Shown here piece after piece: positions 16,805 to 29,343 of a stretch of 64,000 nt of DNA. The position numbers and the translations under genes were made by a program. The stretch is taken from the NCBI GenBank assembly GCA_017305535.1, contig JAFKKN010000004.1:372001-436000 (forward strand), in the 5' to 3' direction. Each line of letters starts with the position of its first letter. The first letter of the stretch is position 1. Origin of the DNA: Hyphomicrobiales bacterium (GTDB taxonomy: Bacteria; Pseudomonadota; Alphaproteobacteria; Rhizobiales; Xanthobacteraceae). The notes below the pieces were generated by a model, which did not search any database, was not told the DNA's origin, and was given only the letters and a program-made list of their open reading frames with translations.

Positions 16805-16855
16805 GAGCATGATCCTGAAAGGTGGGAACCGGTTTTCGGACAAGACCATGCTCAA
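16805..16855. repeat. Dispersed repeat, family F copy 1 (GAGCATGATC...)
   Basis: GAGCATGATCCTGAAAGGTG...TTTTCGGACAAGACCATGCTC is about 50 bp with inverted GAGCATG/CATGCTC ends. The second copy at 44777-44827 is its reverse complement with few changes. The element lies just before the aminopeptidase gene and extends its reading frame. Confidence 0.85.
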
Positions 16856-16913
16856 CAAAAAGACTCTTCACGATAGATAGGCCACCGCCGGCGCAAGTGC
16901 CAGCCGAGGCAAG

Positions 16914-18149
16914 TCATTCGATCAAGGTGAACTGCACCAGCAAGGTGCGCTGGATCGCCAGAAAATTATCGTCGGACACCAGCGTCAGCACGGTATCGCC
17001 CTCAGGCGTGACGTGGACATCCAGCCCCTCGAAATTGTCGATCTCCTGGCCCAGATCGGCATCGAAGATCGAGGGACCGTCGACCGTCGCGCCGGGAACG
17101 ATCGACGTCGCGGCAATGCGCCGAATGCGGACGCCGATGCCGTTGAGCATCGTAAACTTGCGCTCCAGCAGCAACAGGTCGCCGCCCGGCAGCAACGCGG
17201 CGTCGCTGATATCGAACGACCCGGTGCGACGCACCGCGAACGTGCCCGGCGACGGCCCGCCGATCAGATACGCCTTGATGTTGCCCGCCGCGTCGAGGCC
17301 GCGCTCGGAGATCGCGATCAGCGCGCCGGCAAGCGGCAAGCCCTTCGGCACAACCACCAGCGCTTCAAGTCCGGAATTATACGGCAGCTTGCGAATGTCA
17401 GCCGGCGCCAGCACGGTTTCGGCGCGAGCGCGCAAACCCTGGCGGCCGAAATCGAAACGCACGATGCGGTTGGCGCGCTCGATGCCGACATAGATCCAGT
17501 TGCCGTCGCGCGCCATCGACTCGGTATCGAACCAGCCGTGCGACGCCAGGGTACGGCCATCGCCGCCCAGCATCGGTGCGGTCTGGACATCGGCAAGCCC
17601 GATCATCTCCTTGCCGCGATAGACGATACGGCCGGTGAACCAGCGGCCCCTGTCGCTGGCGGCGATAAATCGTTCGCCGCTGGCATCTAGCCGCAAGCTC
17701 GACAGTCCACCGAAGCGGCTATAGGGCGAGGTCAGCACCAGCCCGGAGCGAAATCGCAACTGCCCGAACTGCACGCGAGAGCGGTCGCGCAGATCGAAGC
17801 CCGCCAGCGGCCGCGCGGAGACTTCGATTGAAGTCGGATGATTGTCGGCGGCGAGTTTCAGCGTTTGCGCGGTGGCGGATGCGGTGACGAAGAGCAACGC
17901 GGCGGCGATAGCGATGACAAAACGGAGCCACGCACGCGGCCTGTTCCCCTCCCCCCTGTGGGGAGGGGTTGGGGGTGGGGGTGTTCGCAGGCACCGGCAT
18001 CTGCGGCTTACCCGCCTCCCTAGCCCTCCCCCACAAGGGTGGAGGGAATCCACTGTCGTCGCGGAGACTTTCACCTCGCCCCGCCCCTGCGGGGAGAGGT
18101 CGGATTGCGCAGCAATCCGGGTGAGGGGCCGGCCGCAGAGCAATCGCAT
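16914..18149 (-). CDS. Esterase-like activity of phytase family protein; start codon lies in a repeat
   Basis: The well-conserved part is about 345 residues: a signal peptide core (RAWLRFVIAIAAALLFVTAS, ending ATAQ) and a beta-propeller-like domain (LASHGWFDTESMARDGNWIY, YNSGLEALVVVPKGLPL, GGDLLLLERKFTMLNGIGV) of the esterase-like phytase family (PF13449). It should act in the periplasm; the substrate is unknown. No ATG precedes the signal peptide in frame. The only in-frame starts (two GTGs and an ATG at 18149) lie inside the repeat at 17944-18215, so the first 68 residues or so are repeat-derived. Either a GTG in the repeat is used or the gene lost its start. Confidence 0.75.
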   Translation of the reverse strand: MRLLCGRPLTRIAAQSDLSPQGRGEVKVSATTVDSLHPCGGGLGRRVSRRCRCLRTPPPPTPPHRGEGNRPRAWLRFVIAIAAALLFVTASATAQTLKLAADNHPTSIEVSARPLAGFDLRDRSRVQFGQLRFRSGLVLTSPYSRFGGLSSLRLDASGERFIAASDRGRWFTGRIVYRGKEMIGLADVQTAPMLGGDGRTLASHGWFDTESMARDGNWIYVGIERANRIVRFDFGRQGLRARAETVLAPADIRKLPYNSGLEALVVVPKGLPLAGALIAISERGLDAAGNIKAYLIGGPSPGTFAVRRTGSFDISDAALLPGGDLLLLERKFTMLNGIGVRIRRIAATSIVPGATVDGPSIFDADLGQEIDNFEGLDVHVTPEGDTVLTLVSDDNFLAIQRTLLVQFTLIE

Positions 18150-18215
18150 TCGCGAGGATTCATCGATACCCCCTCACCCCACCCCTCTCCCCGCAAGCGG
18201 GGCGAGGGAGCAGGG
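17944..18215. repeat. Repeat family E cluster (CCCTCACCCC / CCGCAAGCGGGG type)
   Basis: The segment consists of several short palindromic modules: CCCTCCCCCCTGTGGGGAGGGG, CCCTCCCCCACAAGGGTGGAG, CCCCGCCCCTGCGGGGAGAGG and CCCCTCTCCCCGCAAGCGGGG. A related single module is at 20302-20356. It covers the 5' end of the esterase-like gene and ends next to cobT. Confidence 0.75.
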
Positions 18216-18232
18216 CGCAACATATCAGACCT

Positions 18233-20143
18233 TTACGAATGCAGCCGACGACGAGCACCGCGTCCATGCGATGGCGCCGGCGCGTCATGCGTCTCGCTGA
18301 ACAGTTCGGCGAGTTTTTCGGTGATGGCCCCGCCGAGTTCTTCGGCGTCCACGATGGTCACCGCGCGGCGGTAGTAGCGCGTGACGTCGTGGCCGATGCC
18401 GATGGCGATCAGTTCGACCGGCGAGCGCGTCTCGATCTCCTCGATGATGTGGCGCAAATGCCGTTCGAGATAATTGCCGGCATTGACCGACAGCGTCGAG
18501 TCGTCGACCGGCGCGCCGTCCGAGATCATCATCAGGATCTTGCGCTGTTCGGAGCGGCCGAGCAGCCGCTTGTGCGCCCAGTCCAGCGCCTCGCCGTCGA
18601 TGTTTTCCTTCAGCAGCCCCTCGCGCATCATCAGGCCAAGGTTTTTCCGCGCGCGACGCCACGGGGCATCGGCGGACTTGTAGATGATGTGCCGCAAGTC
18701 GTTGAGGCGACCCGGATTGGCCGGCTTGCCGGCGGCGAGCCACGCCTCGCGCGATTGCCCGCCCTTCCACGCCCGCGTGGTGAAGCCGAGGATTTCCACC
18801 TTGACGCCGCAACGCTCCAGCGTGCGCGCGAGAATATCGGCGCAGGTCGCGGCCACCGTGATGGGGCGTCCGCGCATCGAGCCGGAATTGTCGAGCAGCA
18901 GCGTCACCACGGTGTCGCGGAAGGTCGCGTCCTTCTCCCGCATGAACGACAGCGGCTGATACGGATCGGTGACGACCCGTGACAGCCGTGCCGGATCGAG
19001 GATGCCTTCCTCGAGGTCGAACTCCCAGGCGCGGTTCTGCTGCGCCATCAGCCGGCGTTGCAGCCGGTTGGCGAGCCGCGCCACGATGCCCTGCAGATGC
19101 GCGAGTTGTTTGTCGAGATAGCTGCGCAGCCGCTCCAGCTCGTCGTGATCGCAGAGGTCTTCCGCCGCCACCACCTCGTCGAACTTCGGCGCGAAAGCGT
19201 GATACTCCGGGCCGCGCGGCTCGTTGCCGCCGCGCCCCTGCGGTCGCGTCGCCTCGCCCGGCGTCTCGTCGTCGCCGAGTTCTTCGTCGTCGAAACTGTC
19301 GCTTGCGGAGGCCTGCGCGCTTTCCATCGCGGCGTCGGACATCTCGTCGGTGGTCGCTTCCGCTTGCTCGGCGCTCATCTCCTGCGCGGAGTCAGAGTCG
19401 GGCGAACCGTCGGAGCCGGACTGGTCGTTCTCGCCTTCCTTGTTCTCGTCCTGGTTCTCGTCTTCCTCGGCGTCGGCGTCACGATCGTCGCCAAGATCGA
19501 GCTGGTGCAGCAGGTCATGCACCGCGTCGCCGAACCGCGCCTGATCTTCCGTGAGGCGATCCAGCCGGTCGAGCCGCGCGCCGATCTTGTCCTCGAGCAC
19601 CGGCCGCCACAGGTCGACCACCTTGCGCGCGGCTTCCGGCGGCGCGAGGCCGGTAAGCCGCTCGCGCACCAGCATTGCCAGCGCATCCGCCAGCGGCGCG
19701 TCGGCGCGGTCGGTGATCTCGTCGAACTTGCCGCGATGGAAATGATCGTCGAGCATCGCGGTGAGGTTTTTCGCCACGCCCGACATGCGGCGCGCGCCGA
19801 TCGCCTCGACCCGGGCCTGCTCCATCGCCTCGAACACGCCGCGCGCCTGCGGATTGCCCGGCATCAGCTTGCGATGCACCTTCGGATCGTGACAGGCGAG
19901 CTTCAGCGCGATGGAATCGGCGTGGCCGCGCACGATGGCGGCGTCGCGCTTGGAAAGTTTTCGCGCCGGCTCCGGCAGCCGCGCCTTGCCGGGCGCGAGG
20001 CCGGGGCGCTCGGACGCGAACGTCACTTCGAGCTCCGGCGTCTTGGCGATGGCGCGCAGGCACGAACTCACCGCGCGCTTGAACGGCTCGGCTGGTGCTT
20101 CCTTCGCACCGGTACGGAATTTATTACTCGGTGGTGTGCTCAT
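18233..20143 (-). CDS. cobT: Aerobic cobaltochelatase subunit CobT
   Basis: This 636-aa protein has the CobT layout: a conserved N-terminal helical part, an acidic linker rich in Asp, Glu, Ser and Gln (about residues 218-300), a middle block ([22 protein letters not shown]) and a C-terminal VWA domain with the MIDAS motif [14 protein letters not shown]. With AAA+ CobS it drives CobN to insert cobalt into hydrogenobyrinic acid a,c-diamide in the aerobic B12 pathway. cobS lies upstream on the same strand, 219 bp away, with two repeats in the gap. cobN is not in the window. Confidence 0.96.
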   Translation of the reverse strand: MSTPPSNKFRTGAKEAPAEPFKRAVSSCLRAIAKTPELEVTFASERPGLAPGKARLPEPARKLSKRDAAIVRGHADSIALKLACHDPKVHRKLMPGNPQARGVFEAMEQARVEAIGARRMSGVAKNLTAMLDDHFHRGKFDEITDRADAPLADALAMLVRERLTGLAPPEAARKVVDLWRPVLEDKIGARLDRLDRLTEDQARFGDAVHDLLHQLDLGDDRDADAEEDENQDENKEGENDQSGSDGSPDSDSAQEMSAEQAEATTDEMSDAAMESAQASASDSFDDEELGDDETPGEATRPQGRGGNEPRGPEYHAFAPKFDEVVAAEDLCDHDELERLRSYLDKQLAHLQGIVARLANRLQRRLMAQQNRAWEFDLEEGILDPARLSRVVTDPYQPLSFMREKDATFRDTVVTLLLDNSGSMRGRPITVAATCADILARTLERCGVKVEILGFTTRAWKGGQSREAWLAAGKPANPGRLNDLRHIIYKSADAPWRRARKNLGLMMREGLLKENIDGEALDWAHKRLLGRSEQRKILMMISDGAPVDDSTLSVNAGNYLERHLRHIIEEIETRSPVELIAIGIGHDVTRYYRRAVTIVDAEELGGAITEKLAELFSETHDAPAPSHGRGARRRLHS

Positions 20144-20158
20144 CGCAGTCTTTCCGCA

Positions 20159-20293
20159 GGTCGTCCCCGCGACGGCGGGGACCCATAACCCCGGGCGGTG
20201 ATTTTAATCCCGACGCTTGTTGTCGCCTGCCTCAACTCCATCCCCAACTCACAGCTTCCGGGAGTCTGGGTCCCCGCTTTCGCGGGGACGACG
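20159..20293. repeat. Family B repeat (paired arms)
   Basis: GGTCGTCCCCGCGACGGCGG...ACCCATAAC at the left and GGGTCCCCGCTTTCGCGGGG at the right, so the two arms can pair. It lies between cobT and cobS. Confidence 0.8.
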
Positions 20294-20301
20294 AAAACAA
20301 A

Positions 20302-20356
20302 AGCCCCTCACCCGTCTTCGCTTCGCGAAGCCCCCTCTCCCGCAAGGGGAGAGAGA
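20302..20356. repeat. Repeat family E, single module
   Basis: GCCCCTCACCCGTCTTCGCTTCGCGAAG followed by CCCTCTCCCGCAAGGGGAGAG. It resembles the modules at 17944-18215. Confidence 0.65.
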
Positions 20357-20362
20357 TAGAAA

Positions 20363-21370
20363 TCAGCTCAGCGCCACGTTGAGCGCCGATTCCGCGAGTT
20401 CGACATTGAAGCAACGCTGATAGAACTCGGCCACCAGCGGACGCTCCAGTTCGTCGCACTTGTTGAGGAAGGTAACGCGGAACGCGAAGGCCTGATCGCC
20501 GAAGATCTGCGTGTTCTCGGCCCAGGTGATCACCGTGCGCGGGCTCATCACCGTGGAGAGGTCGCCGTTGGCGAAGGCATTGCGGGTGAGATCCGCGAGC
20601 CGCACCATCTTGTTGACGATGTCGCGGCCTTCCGCCGTGCGATAGTGCTTGGCCTTGGCCAGCACGATCTCGACCTCGTTGTCATGCGGCAGGTAGTTCA
20701 GCGTGGAGACGATCGACCAGCGGTCCATCTGGCCCTGGTTGATCTGCTGGGTGCCGTGATAGAGGCCCGAGGTATCGCCGAGGCCGACGGTGTTGGCGGT
20801 CGCGAACAGCCGGAACGAGGGATGCGGACGGATTACCTTGTTCTGGTCGAGCAGCGTCAGGCGGCCGGAGACTTCCAGCACGCGCTGGATCACGAACATC
20901 ACGTCCGGACGGCCGGCGTCGTATTCGTCGAACACCAGCGCGACGTTGTGCTGAAGCGCCCACGGCAGGATGCCGTCGCGGAATTCGGTGACCTGCTTGC
21001 CGTCCTTGATGACGATGGAATCCTTGCCGACCAGATCGATACGGCTGATGTGGCTGTCGAGGTTGACGCGGACGCACGGCCAGTTCAGCCGCGCCGCCAC
21101 CTGCTCGATGTGGGTCGATTTACCAGTGCCGTGATAGCCGGTGACCATGACGCGGCGGTTGTGCGCGAAGCCGGCGAGAATGGCCATCGTGGTCGGACGG
21201 TCGAAACGATAATCGGGATCGACATCCGGCACATGCGGATCGGTCTCGGAGAAAGCAGGCACTTCGAGGTCGCTGTCGATACCGAAAACCTGCCGCACCG
21301 AGACTTTCATATCAGGGATGCCGGTGGGCGCGGGCCCGGATTGTTGCGCTTTGGTGATGGCGGCGGTCAT
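20363..21370 (-). CDS. cobS: Aerobic cobaltochelatase subunit CobS
   Basis: This 335-aa AAA+ ATPase has a CobS-specific N-terminus ([20 protein letters not shown]), Walker [11 protein letters not shown], Walker [12 protein letters not shown] and sensor 1 [20 protein letters not shown]. It works as the motor of the CobNST cobalt chelatase. The ATG at 21370 is chosen because GGAGG lies 5 nt before it; the frame continues 16 codons upstream. In many relatives the gene order is bolA, J-domain gene, cobS, cobT; here katG/oxyR lie between cobS and the J-domain gene. Confidence 0.97.
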   Translation of the reverse strand: MTAAITKAQQSGPAPTGIPDMKVSVRQVFGIDSDLEVPAFSETDPHVPDVDPDYRFDRPTTMAILAGFAHNRRVMVTGYHGTGKSTHIEQVAARLNWPCVRVNLDSHISRIDLVGKDSIVIKDGKQVTEFRDGILPWALQHNVALVFDEYDAGRPDVMFVIQRVLEVSGRLTLLDQNKVIRPHPSFRLFATANTVGLGDTSGLYHGTQQINQGQMDRWSIVSTLNYLPHDNEVEIVLAKAKHYRTAEGRDIVNKMVRLADLTRNAFANGDLSTVMSPRTVITWAENTQIFGDQAFAFRVTFLNKCDELERPLVAEFYQRCFNVELAESALNVALS

Positions 21371-21591
21371 CGGTCCTCCGTGGTTGCGGGCACTCCCGAA
21401 ACCAGATGATGTATGCATTGGCTGCGGTTGGATATGATCCGGAACCTAGCAGAGTGTCGGGGCCGGCAGAAGCCCGCGGCGCAATCAAGGTTCCACTGTA
21501 TAATCATCAAGATAAGCCCTCGCTGCGGTTTTTGGAAGGCTGCCCTGCGTTGAACTGGATGCTGAACCGCGATTTTGGGCATCTCGCAGAA

Positions 21592-21626
21592 AAGAAAAAG
21601 CCGCAGCGAGAAACTCGCTGCGGCTT
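21592..21626 (-). terminator. Rho-independent terminator of katG
   Basis: The stem GCCGCAGCGAG (21600-21610) / CTCGCTGCGGC (21614-21624) has an AAA loop. On the minus strand it is followed by TTTTTCTTTTC. It lies 25 bp after the katG stop. Confidence 0.93.
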
Positions 21627-21650
21627 CCTCCGAGAGAACGTCAGCGACGA

Positions 21651-24242
<2,592 letters not shown>

Positions 24243-25157
24243 ATGTTGTCCTTGAAACAACTGCGCTATTTCGACGCCGTCGCGCGCACCCGCCATTTCG
24301 GCCGCGCCGCCGAACGCTGCGCGGTGACCCAGCCTGCCTTGTCGATGCAGATTCAGGAGCTGGAGAAGACCCTCGGCGTCAAATTGATCGAGCGCAGCCG
24401 CGGCCGCGTCATGCTCACCAAAGCCGGACGCGACATTGCGGAGCGCGCCGCCCGCGTGCTCGCCGCCGCGCGTGACATCGTCGATGTCGCCCGCGCCCAG
24501 GGCGACACGCTGGCCGGGCCGCTACGCCTCGGCGTCATCCCATCGATCGCGCCCTATGTCCTGCCGGTGCTGCTACCGGTGATCCGCGACCGCCACCCCG
24601 ATCTCGACCTGCACTTGCGCGAGACCCAAACCCAGCATCTGGTCCGCGAACTGACCGACGGCGGGCTCGACCTTCTGTTGCTGGCTCTGCCGGTGGACGC
24701 ATCCGACATCGAGACGCGCGCGCTGTTCGACGATCGCTTCCTGCTGGCGATGCCGAGTTCGCGGCAACTCACGCATCGCATTCACGCAACGCCGGAATTG
24801 CTGGAGCAGGATCGGCTGCTGCTGCTCGAGGAGGGCCATTGCCTGCGCGATCAGGCCTTGGCCTTCTGCAACCTTCGCCGCGCCGACAACATCGACACCT
24901 TCGGCGCGTCGAACCTTTCGACCATCGTGCAGATGGTGTCGAACGGCCTCGGCATGACGTTACTGCCGGAAATGAGCATCAAGCTCGAATGCCGCCGCAG
25001 CGACATTCATCTGATGCGCTTCGCCGACCCGCAGCCCAACCGCGTCATCGGCCTCGCGTGGCGGCGCAGCTCCCCGCGCGCGCATCACTTCGTCGAATTC
25101 GGCGAATTGATCGCGTCGGTAATGGCGGAGCAGATGCGCGAGGCGCAGGCGGCTTGA
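24243..25157 (+). CDS. oxyR: Hydrogen-peroxide-sensing LysR regulator OxyR
   Basis: This 304-aa LysR-type regulator has an N-terminal winged HTH (LSLKQLRYFDAVARTRHFGRAA) and the OxyR redox motif EEGHCLRDQALAFC with both cysteines (C200 and C209), corresponding to C199 and C208 of E. coli OxyR. So it should form the peroxide-induced disulfide and activate katG, which is divergent. The ATG at 24243 is preferred over a TTG at 24207 because LysR proteins begin close to the HTH. A family B repeat starts right at the stop. Confidence 0.95.
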   Translation: MLSLKQLRYFDAVARTRHFGRAAERCAVTQPALSMQIQELEKTLGVKLIERSRGRVMLTKAGRDIAERAARVLAAARDIVDVARAQGDTLAGPLRLGVIPSIAPYVLPVLLPVIRDRHPDLDLHLRETQTQHLVRELTDGGLDLLLLALPVDASDIETRALFDDRFLLAMPSSRQLTHRIHATPELLEQDRLLLLEEGHCLRDQALAFCNLRRADNIDTFGASNLSTIVQMVSNGLGMTLLPEMSIKLECRRSDIHLMRFADPQPNRVIGLAWRRSSPRAHHFVEFGELIASVMAEQMREAQAA

Positions 25158-25289
25158 CGTCGTCCCTGCGCAGGCAGGGACCCATACGCCGTGTCGCGCA
25201 TGATGCAGAAAGCGTTCATGATATTTGATAGTCAGTCCGCCGACCACGACCGTCAGGGGTTATGGGCCCCTGCCTGCGCAGGGGCGACG
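25157..25289. repeat. Family B repeat (paired arms)
   Basis: ACGTCGTCCCTGCGCAGGCAGGGACC at the left and GGGCCCCTGCCTGCGCAGGGGC at the right enclose 80 bases. It lies between oxyR and the J-domain gene. Confidence 0.8.
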
Positions 25290-25346
25290 CTTCCCGTGTT
25301 GCGCATCATGCACGCATAACGCACTTCAGCGTCACGAGCAGGAGCC

Positions 25347-25997
25347 TCAGCTCCGTACCACCGTCTTGAGATAATTATACGCCTTGATGATCTCGATCAG
25401 GCGATCTTCCGTCGAGCGGTCGCCGCCATTGGCGTCGGGATGATGTTGTTTCACCAGCGCCTTGTACTTGGCCTTGACGTCCTCGAGCGTGGCTTCGACA
25501 CCAAGTCCCATCACCTGCAACGCCTTGCGCTCGGCGTTGAACACTTTTCGCGCTTCCGGCTTCGGCTCCGAGGACGCGCCGCCGGGACCGGGACGCCATT
25601 TGCCGCGGCCGTTAAGTTCGCTGAAGACGTGGAATGGATCGTTGGCGGTGTCGAGATCGACCTCACCGGTCTTGCCTTTGCCCTTGGCGCCGTTGGCGCC
25701 CATCTTCCAGGTCGGGCGATGGCCGGTCAGCGCATCTTTCTGATAGCGCGCCACGGCGTCGGCATTCATGCCTTGGAAGAAATTATACGACTGGTTGTAT
25801 TCGCGAACGTGGTTGAGACAGAAGTGAAAATACTCCTTCTCCTGCCCACGCCCCTTCGGCGCACGATGCGAGCCGCGGTTCTCGCAACCCGCCCACTCGC
25901 AGGTGACGGCTTCCTCACGCACCTGACGCTTCGCGCCCGCCGTCTTGGTGGGCTTGATGCGAATGCTGTCGAAGAATTTGGATGAATCGATGGGCAT
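25347..25997 (-). CDS. J-domain protein (CobS-neighbour type)
   Basis: This 216-aa protein has an N-terminal cysteine-containing region (CEWAGCENRGSHRAP, FHFCLNHVREYN; C-x4-C plus C/H, possibly metal-binding) and a C-terminal J-domain (ALQVMGLGVEATLEDVKAKY with QHHPDANGGD, the HPD signature). It is a DnaK co-chaperone-like protein common in Hyphomicrobiales beside cobS and bolA. Its link to cobalt chelatase is by context only. Divergent from the BolA gene; the ATG at 25997 begins at MPIDSSKFFDSIRIKP. Confidence 0.9.
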   Translation of the reverse strand: MPIDSSKFFDSIRIKPTKTAGAKRQVREEAVTCEWAGCENRGSHRAPKGRGQEKEYFHFCLNHVREYNQSYNFFQGMNADAVARYQKDALTGHRPTWKMGANGAKGKGKTGEVDLDTANDPFHVFSELNGRGKWRPGPGGASSEPKPEARKVFNAERKALQVMGLGVEATLEDVKAKYKALVKQHHPDANGGDRSTEDRLIEIIKAYNYLKTVVRS

Positions 25998-26174
25998 GAT
26001 GGCCTTTTGAACCGCAACCGCTCAGGCTTCAAGTCTTGACATCGCGATTGCGTCGATTAGTTGCGGCGGCATACGCCACGATGAAAACAAATTGATCGAT
26101 GTATCCCGATTGACCCGCGACCGTTATCGGCGTTATGCCCCGGCCATGCGTGACCAACATGGGATCATCGGCAC

Positions 26175-26447
26175 ATGCGCGTCCAGGATCAGATCGCCGC
26201 GAAGCTCACGAGAGCTTTCGCACCTACCGGCCTCGACGTCATCGATGAATCGCATCTGCACGCAGGCCATGCCGGACATCGTCCCGGCGGCGAAACGCAT
26301 TTCAGAGTGAATATCGTGTCGCCGGCCTTCGATGGAAAGAGCCGCGTCGAGCGCCACCGCATGATTCATCAGACGTTGTCGGAGGAACTTGCCGGCGGCG
26401 TGCACGCGCTGGCGCTCAAGGTCCACGCACCGTCGGAAGTGATCTGA
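26175..26447 (+). CDS. BolA family protein
   Basis: This 90-aa protein carries the BolA core: VQDQIAAKLTRAFAPTGLDVIDESHLHAGHAG, THFRVNIVSPAFDGKSRVERHRMIHQTLSEEL. BolA proteins bind monothiol glutaredoxins with a [2Fe-2S] cluster through the conserved His (RVERHRMIH), acting in iron-sulfur trafficking. The ATG at 26175 lacks a clear ribosome binding site. It is divergent from the J-domain gene, 177 bp apart; this pairing is conserved in relatives. The paralogue type (BolA versus IbaG) is not settled here. Confidence 0.93.
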   Translation: MRVQDQIAAKLTRAFAPTGLDVIDESHLHAGHAGHRPGGETHFRVNIVSPAFDGKSRVERHRMIHQTLSEELAGGVHALALKVHAPSEVI

Positions 26448-26477
26448 ACTTTTCCGGGCGGATTTGCCGCACGAAAA

Positions 26478-26598
26478 TCGTTGTCCCCGCGCAGGCGGGG
26501 CCCCGGACTCCGCAGCAGTTCGGTTCAAGAAACCCGGGCGCGTTTATTTATAACAATCAGCGCCAGGGTAATGGGTCCCCGCCTGCGCGGGGACGACG
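26478..26598. repeat. Family B repeat (paired arms)
   Basis: TCGTTGTCCCCGCGCAGGCGG at the left and GTCCCCGCCTGCGCGGGG at the right enclose 85 bases. It is located between bolA and the L,D-transpeptidase gene, which converge here. Confidence 0.85.
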
Positions 26599-26606
26599 AA
26601 GCATAT

Positions 26607-28055
26607 CTAGCGCATCGCCGAGAAACGGCTGTCGAAACCATTCGACGGCACGGTTGGCTGCGCGCCGGAAACGGCGTTGGCCTGCTTCCGGCTCGTATCG
26701 CTCTTGGCGGTCGACTTCGCGGCGGCCTTCGGCGCGACGTGCTTCGGCGCCGGTGCGCGGCTTGCGGTGCGCGCGGCACGCGGATCGTTACGCTTGGCGG
26801 TGTCGACCTTGGGCTGCACGGGCTCCGGCGGACGCGCGGCCGGCGTGGTCGAAGCGGTGTTGTCCGAACCGCCGATGCCGACCTTGCGGGCGAGCGACGA
26901 GAAGAAGTTCCCGGACGAAGATGACTGTTCCGGCGCGGCGATCGCCATGCGCGTGGCCGGCTGCGGCGCGGGCGTCTCCGCCACCACCGGCGGCGTTTCC
27001 GGCTCCAGAGCGCGCGGCGGATTCACATGCGAGGGAATGGTGCCCGGCAGCTTGGCCGATGCCAGCGCCACGCTGGACGCGCCCTCGTCGGACAGCCCCG
27101 TCGCGCCGCCCGGAACGTGCGCGGCGAACACCTTGTTCATGCCACCGTCGATGCCGGTGTTCATTCGCGCCACCGGCGTGCCCTTGGCGACCAGTTCGGC
27201 GACCTTGGCGTCGTCGGCGCGCTCCTTCGCCTTCACCGCGTCGGCCACCGCCGCATCGACGGTATAGGCCGGGCAGGCGCCCGCGGCGTTGAATGTCGGC
27301 GGCTGGGTCGAGCCCGGCAGCGGCACGGCATCGAACACGTATTTCTTCTCGCAGAAGTCGACCTTCGGCTCGCGGCGCGTGACCTCGAAGTGATCGTAGC
27401 CAACCTTGATCATCTTCCAGAACGGCATGTTCGGATTGTTGCGGTGCTTGGCCATGTTCACCGGCGTCATCCGGAACGGATAGGCCTGCACCTGGAACGC
27501 GCGCTGTCCGCCGAAGAACGATTCACGGCCGAGCGCGTAGATGTCGGAAATCTGTTCGTCGGTCATGGCGTAGCAGCCGCGCGACGAGCAGTCGCCGTGC
27601 ACCATCAGTTGCGAGCCGGTACGGCCGAGCGCTTTGTCGAACGCGTTGGGGTAGCCCATGTTGAACGACAGGTAATAGGCCGACTGCGGATTCATCTGGC
27701 CCGGCGTGATCGAGTAGAAACCTTCCGGCGCCTGACGGTCGCCTTCGCGGATCTTCGGGCCGAGATCGCCCGACCAGCGGCAGATCGGATAGGTCTCGAG
27801 CAGCGCGAAGTCGCCGGAGCGAGTCTGCTTCCAGACTTCGAGTTCGGCTTCCTGCTTGAACAGGCGGATCAGGATCGGCGATTGCAGATCCATGTCCTTC
27901 TTCTGAATTTCAGCAACGAGCTTCGGCGGGACCGGCTTGTTAGCCTTGGCGTTGTTGGCGAGCGACACCCCGTCGCTGTTGCAGCCGGCCAGCAACACAC
28001 CGGCGCCAAGCACCATCGCCGTGGCGAGCACGCGCCCCCGCAACCGAAAAATCAC
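26607..28055 (-). CDS. L,D-transpeptidase (YafK-type) lipoprotein
   Basis: This 482-aa protein starts at a GTG (28055) with GGAG seven bases before it. It has a lipoprotein signal (MIFRLRGRVLATAMVLGAG then VLLAGC, lipid-modified C25), a YkuD-type domain with the motif MVHGDCSSRGCYAMTD (H153, catalytic C161), and a Pro/Ala/Lys-rich C-terminal tail of about 200 residues (low complexity). The domain cross-links or anchors peptidoglycan peptides at the periplasmic face. The upstream open frame (31 codons) has no ATG start. This is the second peptidoglycan L,D-transpeptidase-like gene in the window after the DUF2778 protein. Confidence 0.88.
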   Translation of the reverse strand: MIFRLRGRVLATAMVLGAGVLLAGCNSDGVSLANNAKANKPVPPKLVAEIQKKDMDLQSPILIRLFKQEAELEVWKQTRSGDFALLETYPICRWSGDLGPKIREGDRQAPEGFYSITPGQMNPQSAYYLSFNMGYPNAFDKALGRTGSQLMVHGDCSSRGCYAMTDEQISDIYALGRESFFGGQRAFQVQAYPFRMTPVNMAKHRNNPNMPFWKMIKVGYDHFEVTRREPKVDFCEKKYVFDAVPLPGSTQPPTFNAAGACPAYTVDAAVADAVKAKERADDAKVAELVAKGTPVARMNTGIDGGMNKVFAAHVPGGATGLSDEGASSVALASAKLPGTIPSHVNPPRALEPETPPVVAETPAPQPATRMAIAAPEQSSSSGNFFSSLARKVGIGGSDNTASTTPAARPPEPVQPKVDTAKRNDPRAARTASRAPAPKHVAPKAAAKSTAKSDTSRKQANAVSGAQPTVPSNGFDSRFSAMR

Positions 28056-28256
28056 AGCCAAGCTCCGCAACGGATGGGCAAATCCGCCCCCCACAATCGA
28101 CACGTCAGGCCCCCAGCCATTGAATAAAATATTAGCGTTAAAGGTCACTTGCCCGCAACCTGCGCGGCGTGCCGGCGCACGGTTGCCTGCGGCCGTGGTG
28201 AACAGAGCTTAAACGCCTCAGTCGCGGCCAAATTGGGGCCGCAAACATCAACCCGG

Positions 28257-29207
28257 TCAGCCGAGCTTGCGGCCGATATCGAGGAACTTCTGCCGCCGCT
28301 GACGCTTCAGCGCGTCGCCGTCGAGGCTGCGCAGGTCGTTCATGGCCTGGGCGATGGCGTCGCCGGTGACCGCGATCATCGCCTGCGGATCGCGATGCGC
28401 GCCGCCGACCGGCTCCTTGATGACGCTGTCGATGATGCCGAACCGCATCAGGTCCTGCGCCGTGATCTTCATGTTGGTGGCGGCTTCCTGCGCCTTGCTG
28501 GAATCGCGCCACAGGATCGACGACGCCGCTTCCGGCGAGATCACGCTGTAGATGGCGTGTTCCAGCATCAGAACCTTGTTGGCGGTGGCAATCGCGATCG
28601 CCCCTCCGGACCCGCCTTCGCCGATGACGACGGCAACATTGGGCACCTTGAGCGTCAGGCAGGTCTCCGTGGAGCGGGCGATGGCCTCGGCCTGACCGCG
28701 TTCCTCGGCACCGATGCCGGGGTAGGCGCCGGCGGTATCCACCAGCGACAGCACCGGCAGACCGAAACGGTCGGCCATTTCCATCAGCCGCACGGCCTTG
28801 CGATAGCCCTCGGGCCGCGCCATGCCGAAATTGTGCTTGAGCCGGCTTTCGGTGGTCGCGCCCTTTTCCTGACCGAGAATGCAGACGCTTTCGCCCCGGA
28901 AGCGACCGAAACCGCCGACCAGCGCCTCGTCCTCGGCGAACTTGCGGTCGCCCGCGAGCGGCGTAAATTCGGTGATCAGCGCGTTGATGTAATCCATGCA
29001 GTGCGGCCGCTGCGGATGCCGTGCCACCTGCGTCTTCTGCCATGGCGTCAGCGCGCCGTAGAGTTCGCCCAGCGCCTGCCCGGCCCGGCCCTCGACCCGC
29101 GCGATCTCGTCGGCGATGTCGCTGCCGCTGGCAGCCAGCGCCCGCAACTCATCGATCTTGGCGTCGAGTTCGGCGACAGGCTTTTCGAAGTCGAGATAAC
29201 TGCGCAT
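28257..29207 (-). CDS. accA: Acetyl-CoA carboxylase carboxyltransferase subunit alpha
   Basis: This 316-aa protein has typical AccA length and blocks: [21 protein letters not shown] at the N-terminus, [55 protein letters not shown] (CoA/biotin site), [17 protein letters not shown] and [18 protein letters not shown] at the end. With AccD it transfers the carboxyl group from carboxybiotin to acetyl-CoA, the first committed step of fatty acid synthesis. xerD lies upstream on the same strand, 227 bp away. A 16-bp perfect palindrome at 29344-29359 lies in the leader region. Confidence 0.97.
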   Translation of the reverse strand: MRSYLDFEKPVAELDAKIDELRALAASGSDIADEIARVEGRAGQALGELYGALTPWQKTQVARHPQRPHCMDYINALITEFTPLAGDRKFAEDEALVGGFGRFRGESVCILGQEKGATTESRLKHNFGMARPEGYRKAVRLMEMADRFGLPVLSLVDTAGAYPGIGAEERGQAEAIARSTETCLTLKVPNVAVVIGEGGSGGAIAIATANKVLMLEHAIYSVISPEAASSILWRDSSKAQEAATNMKITAQDLMRFGIIDSVIKEPVGGAHRDPQAMIAVTGDAIAQAMNDLRSLDGDALKRQRRQKFLDIGRKLG

Positions 29208-29343
29208 GCGGATCGATCATTCACATCGGGGGGACGAAAAGGAGCCGCTGGAGGCCCCCGGAAACAGCCACGCAGGCTTTTCAAGTCAAATGGCCTGCCA
29301 AGTCAAGCGCACGCGCATGGCATTGGTAGAAAAAGTCTTTTCG

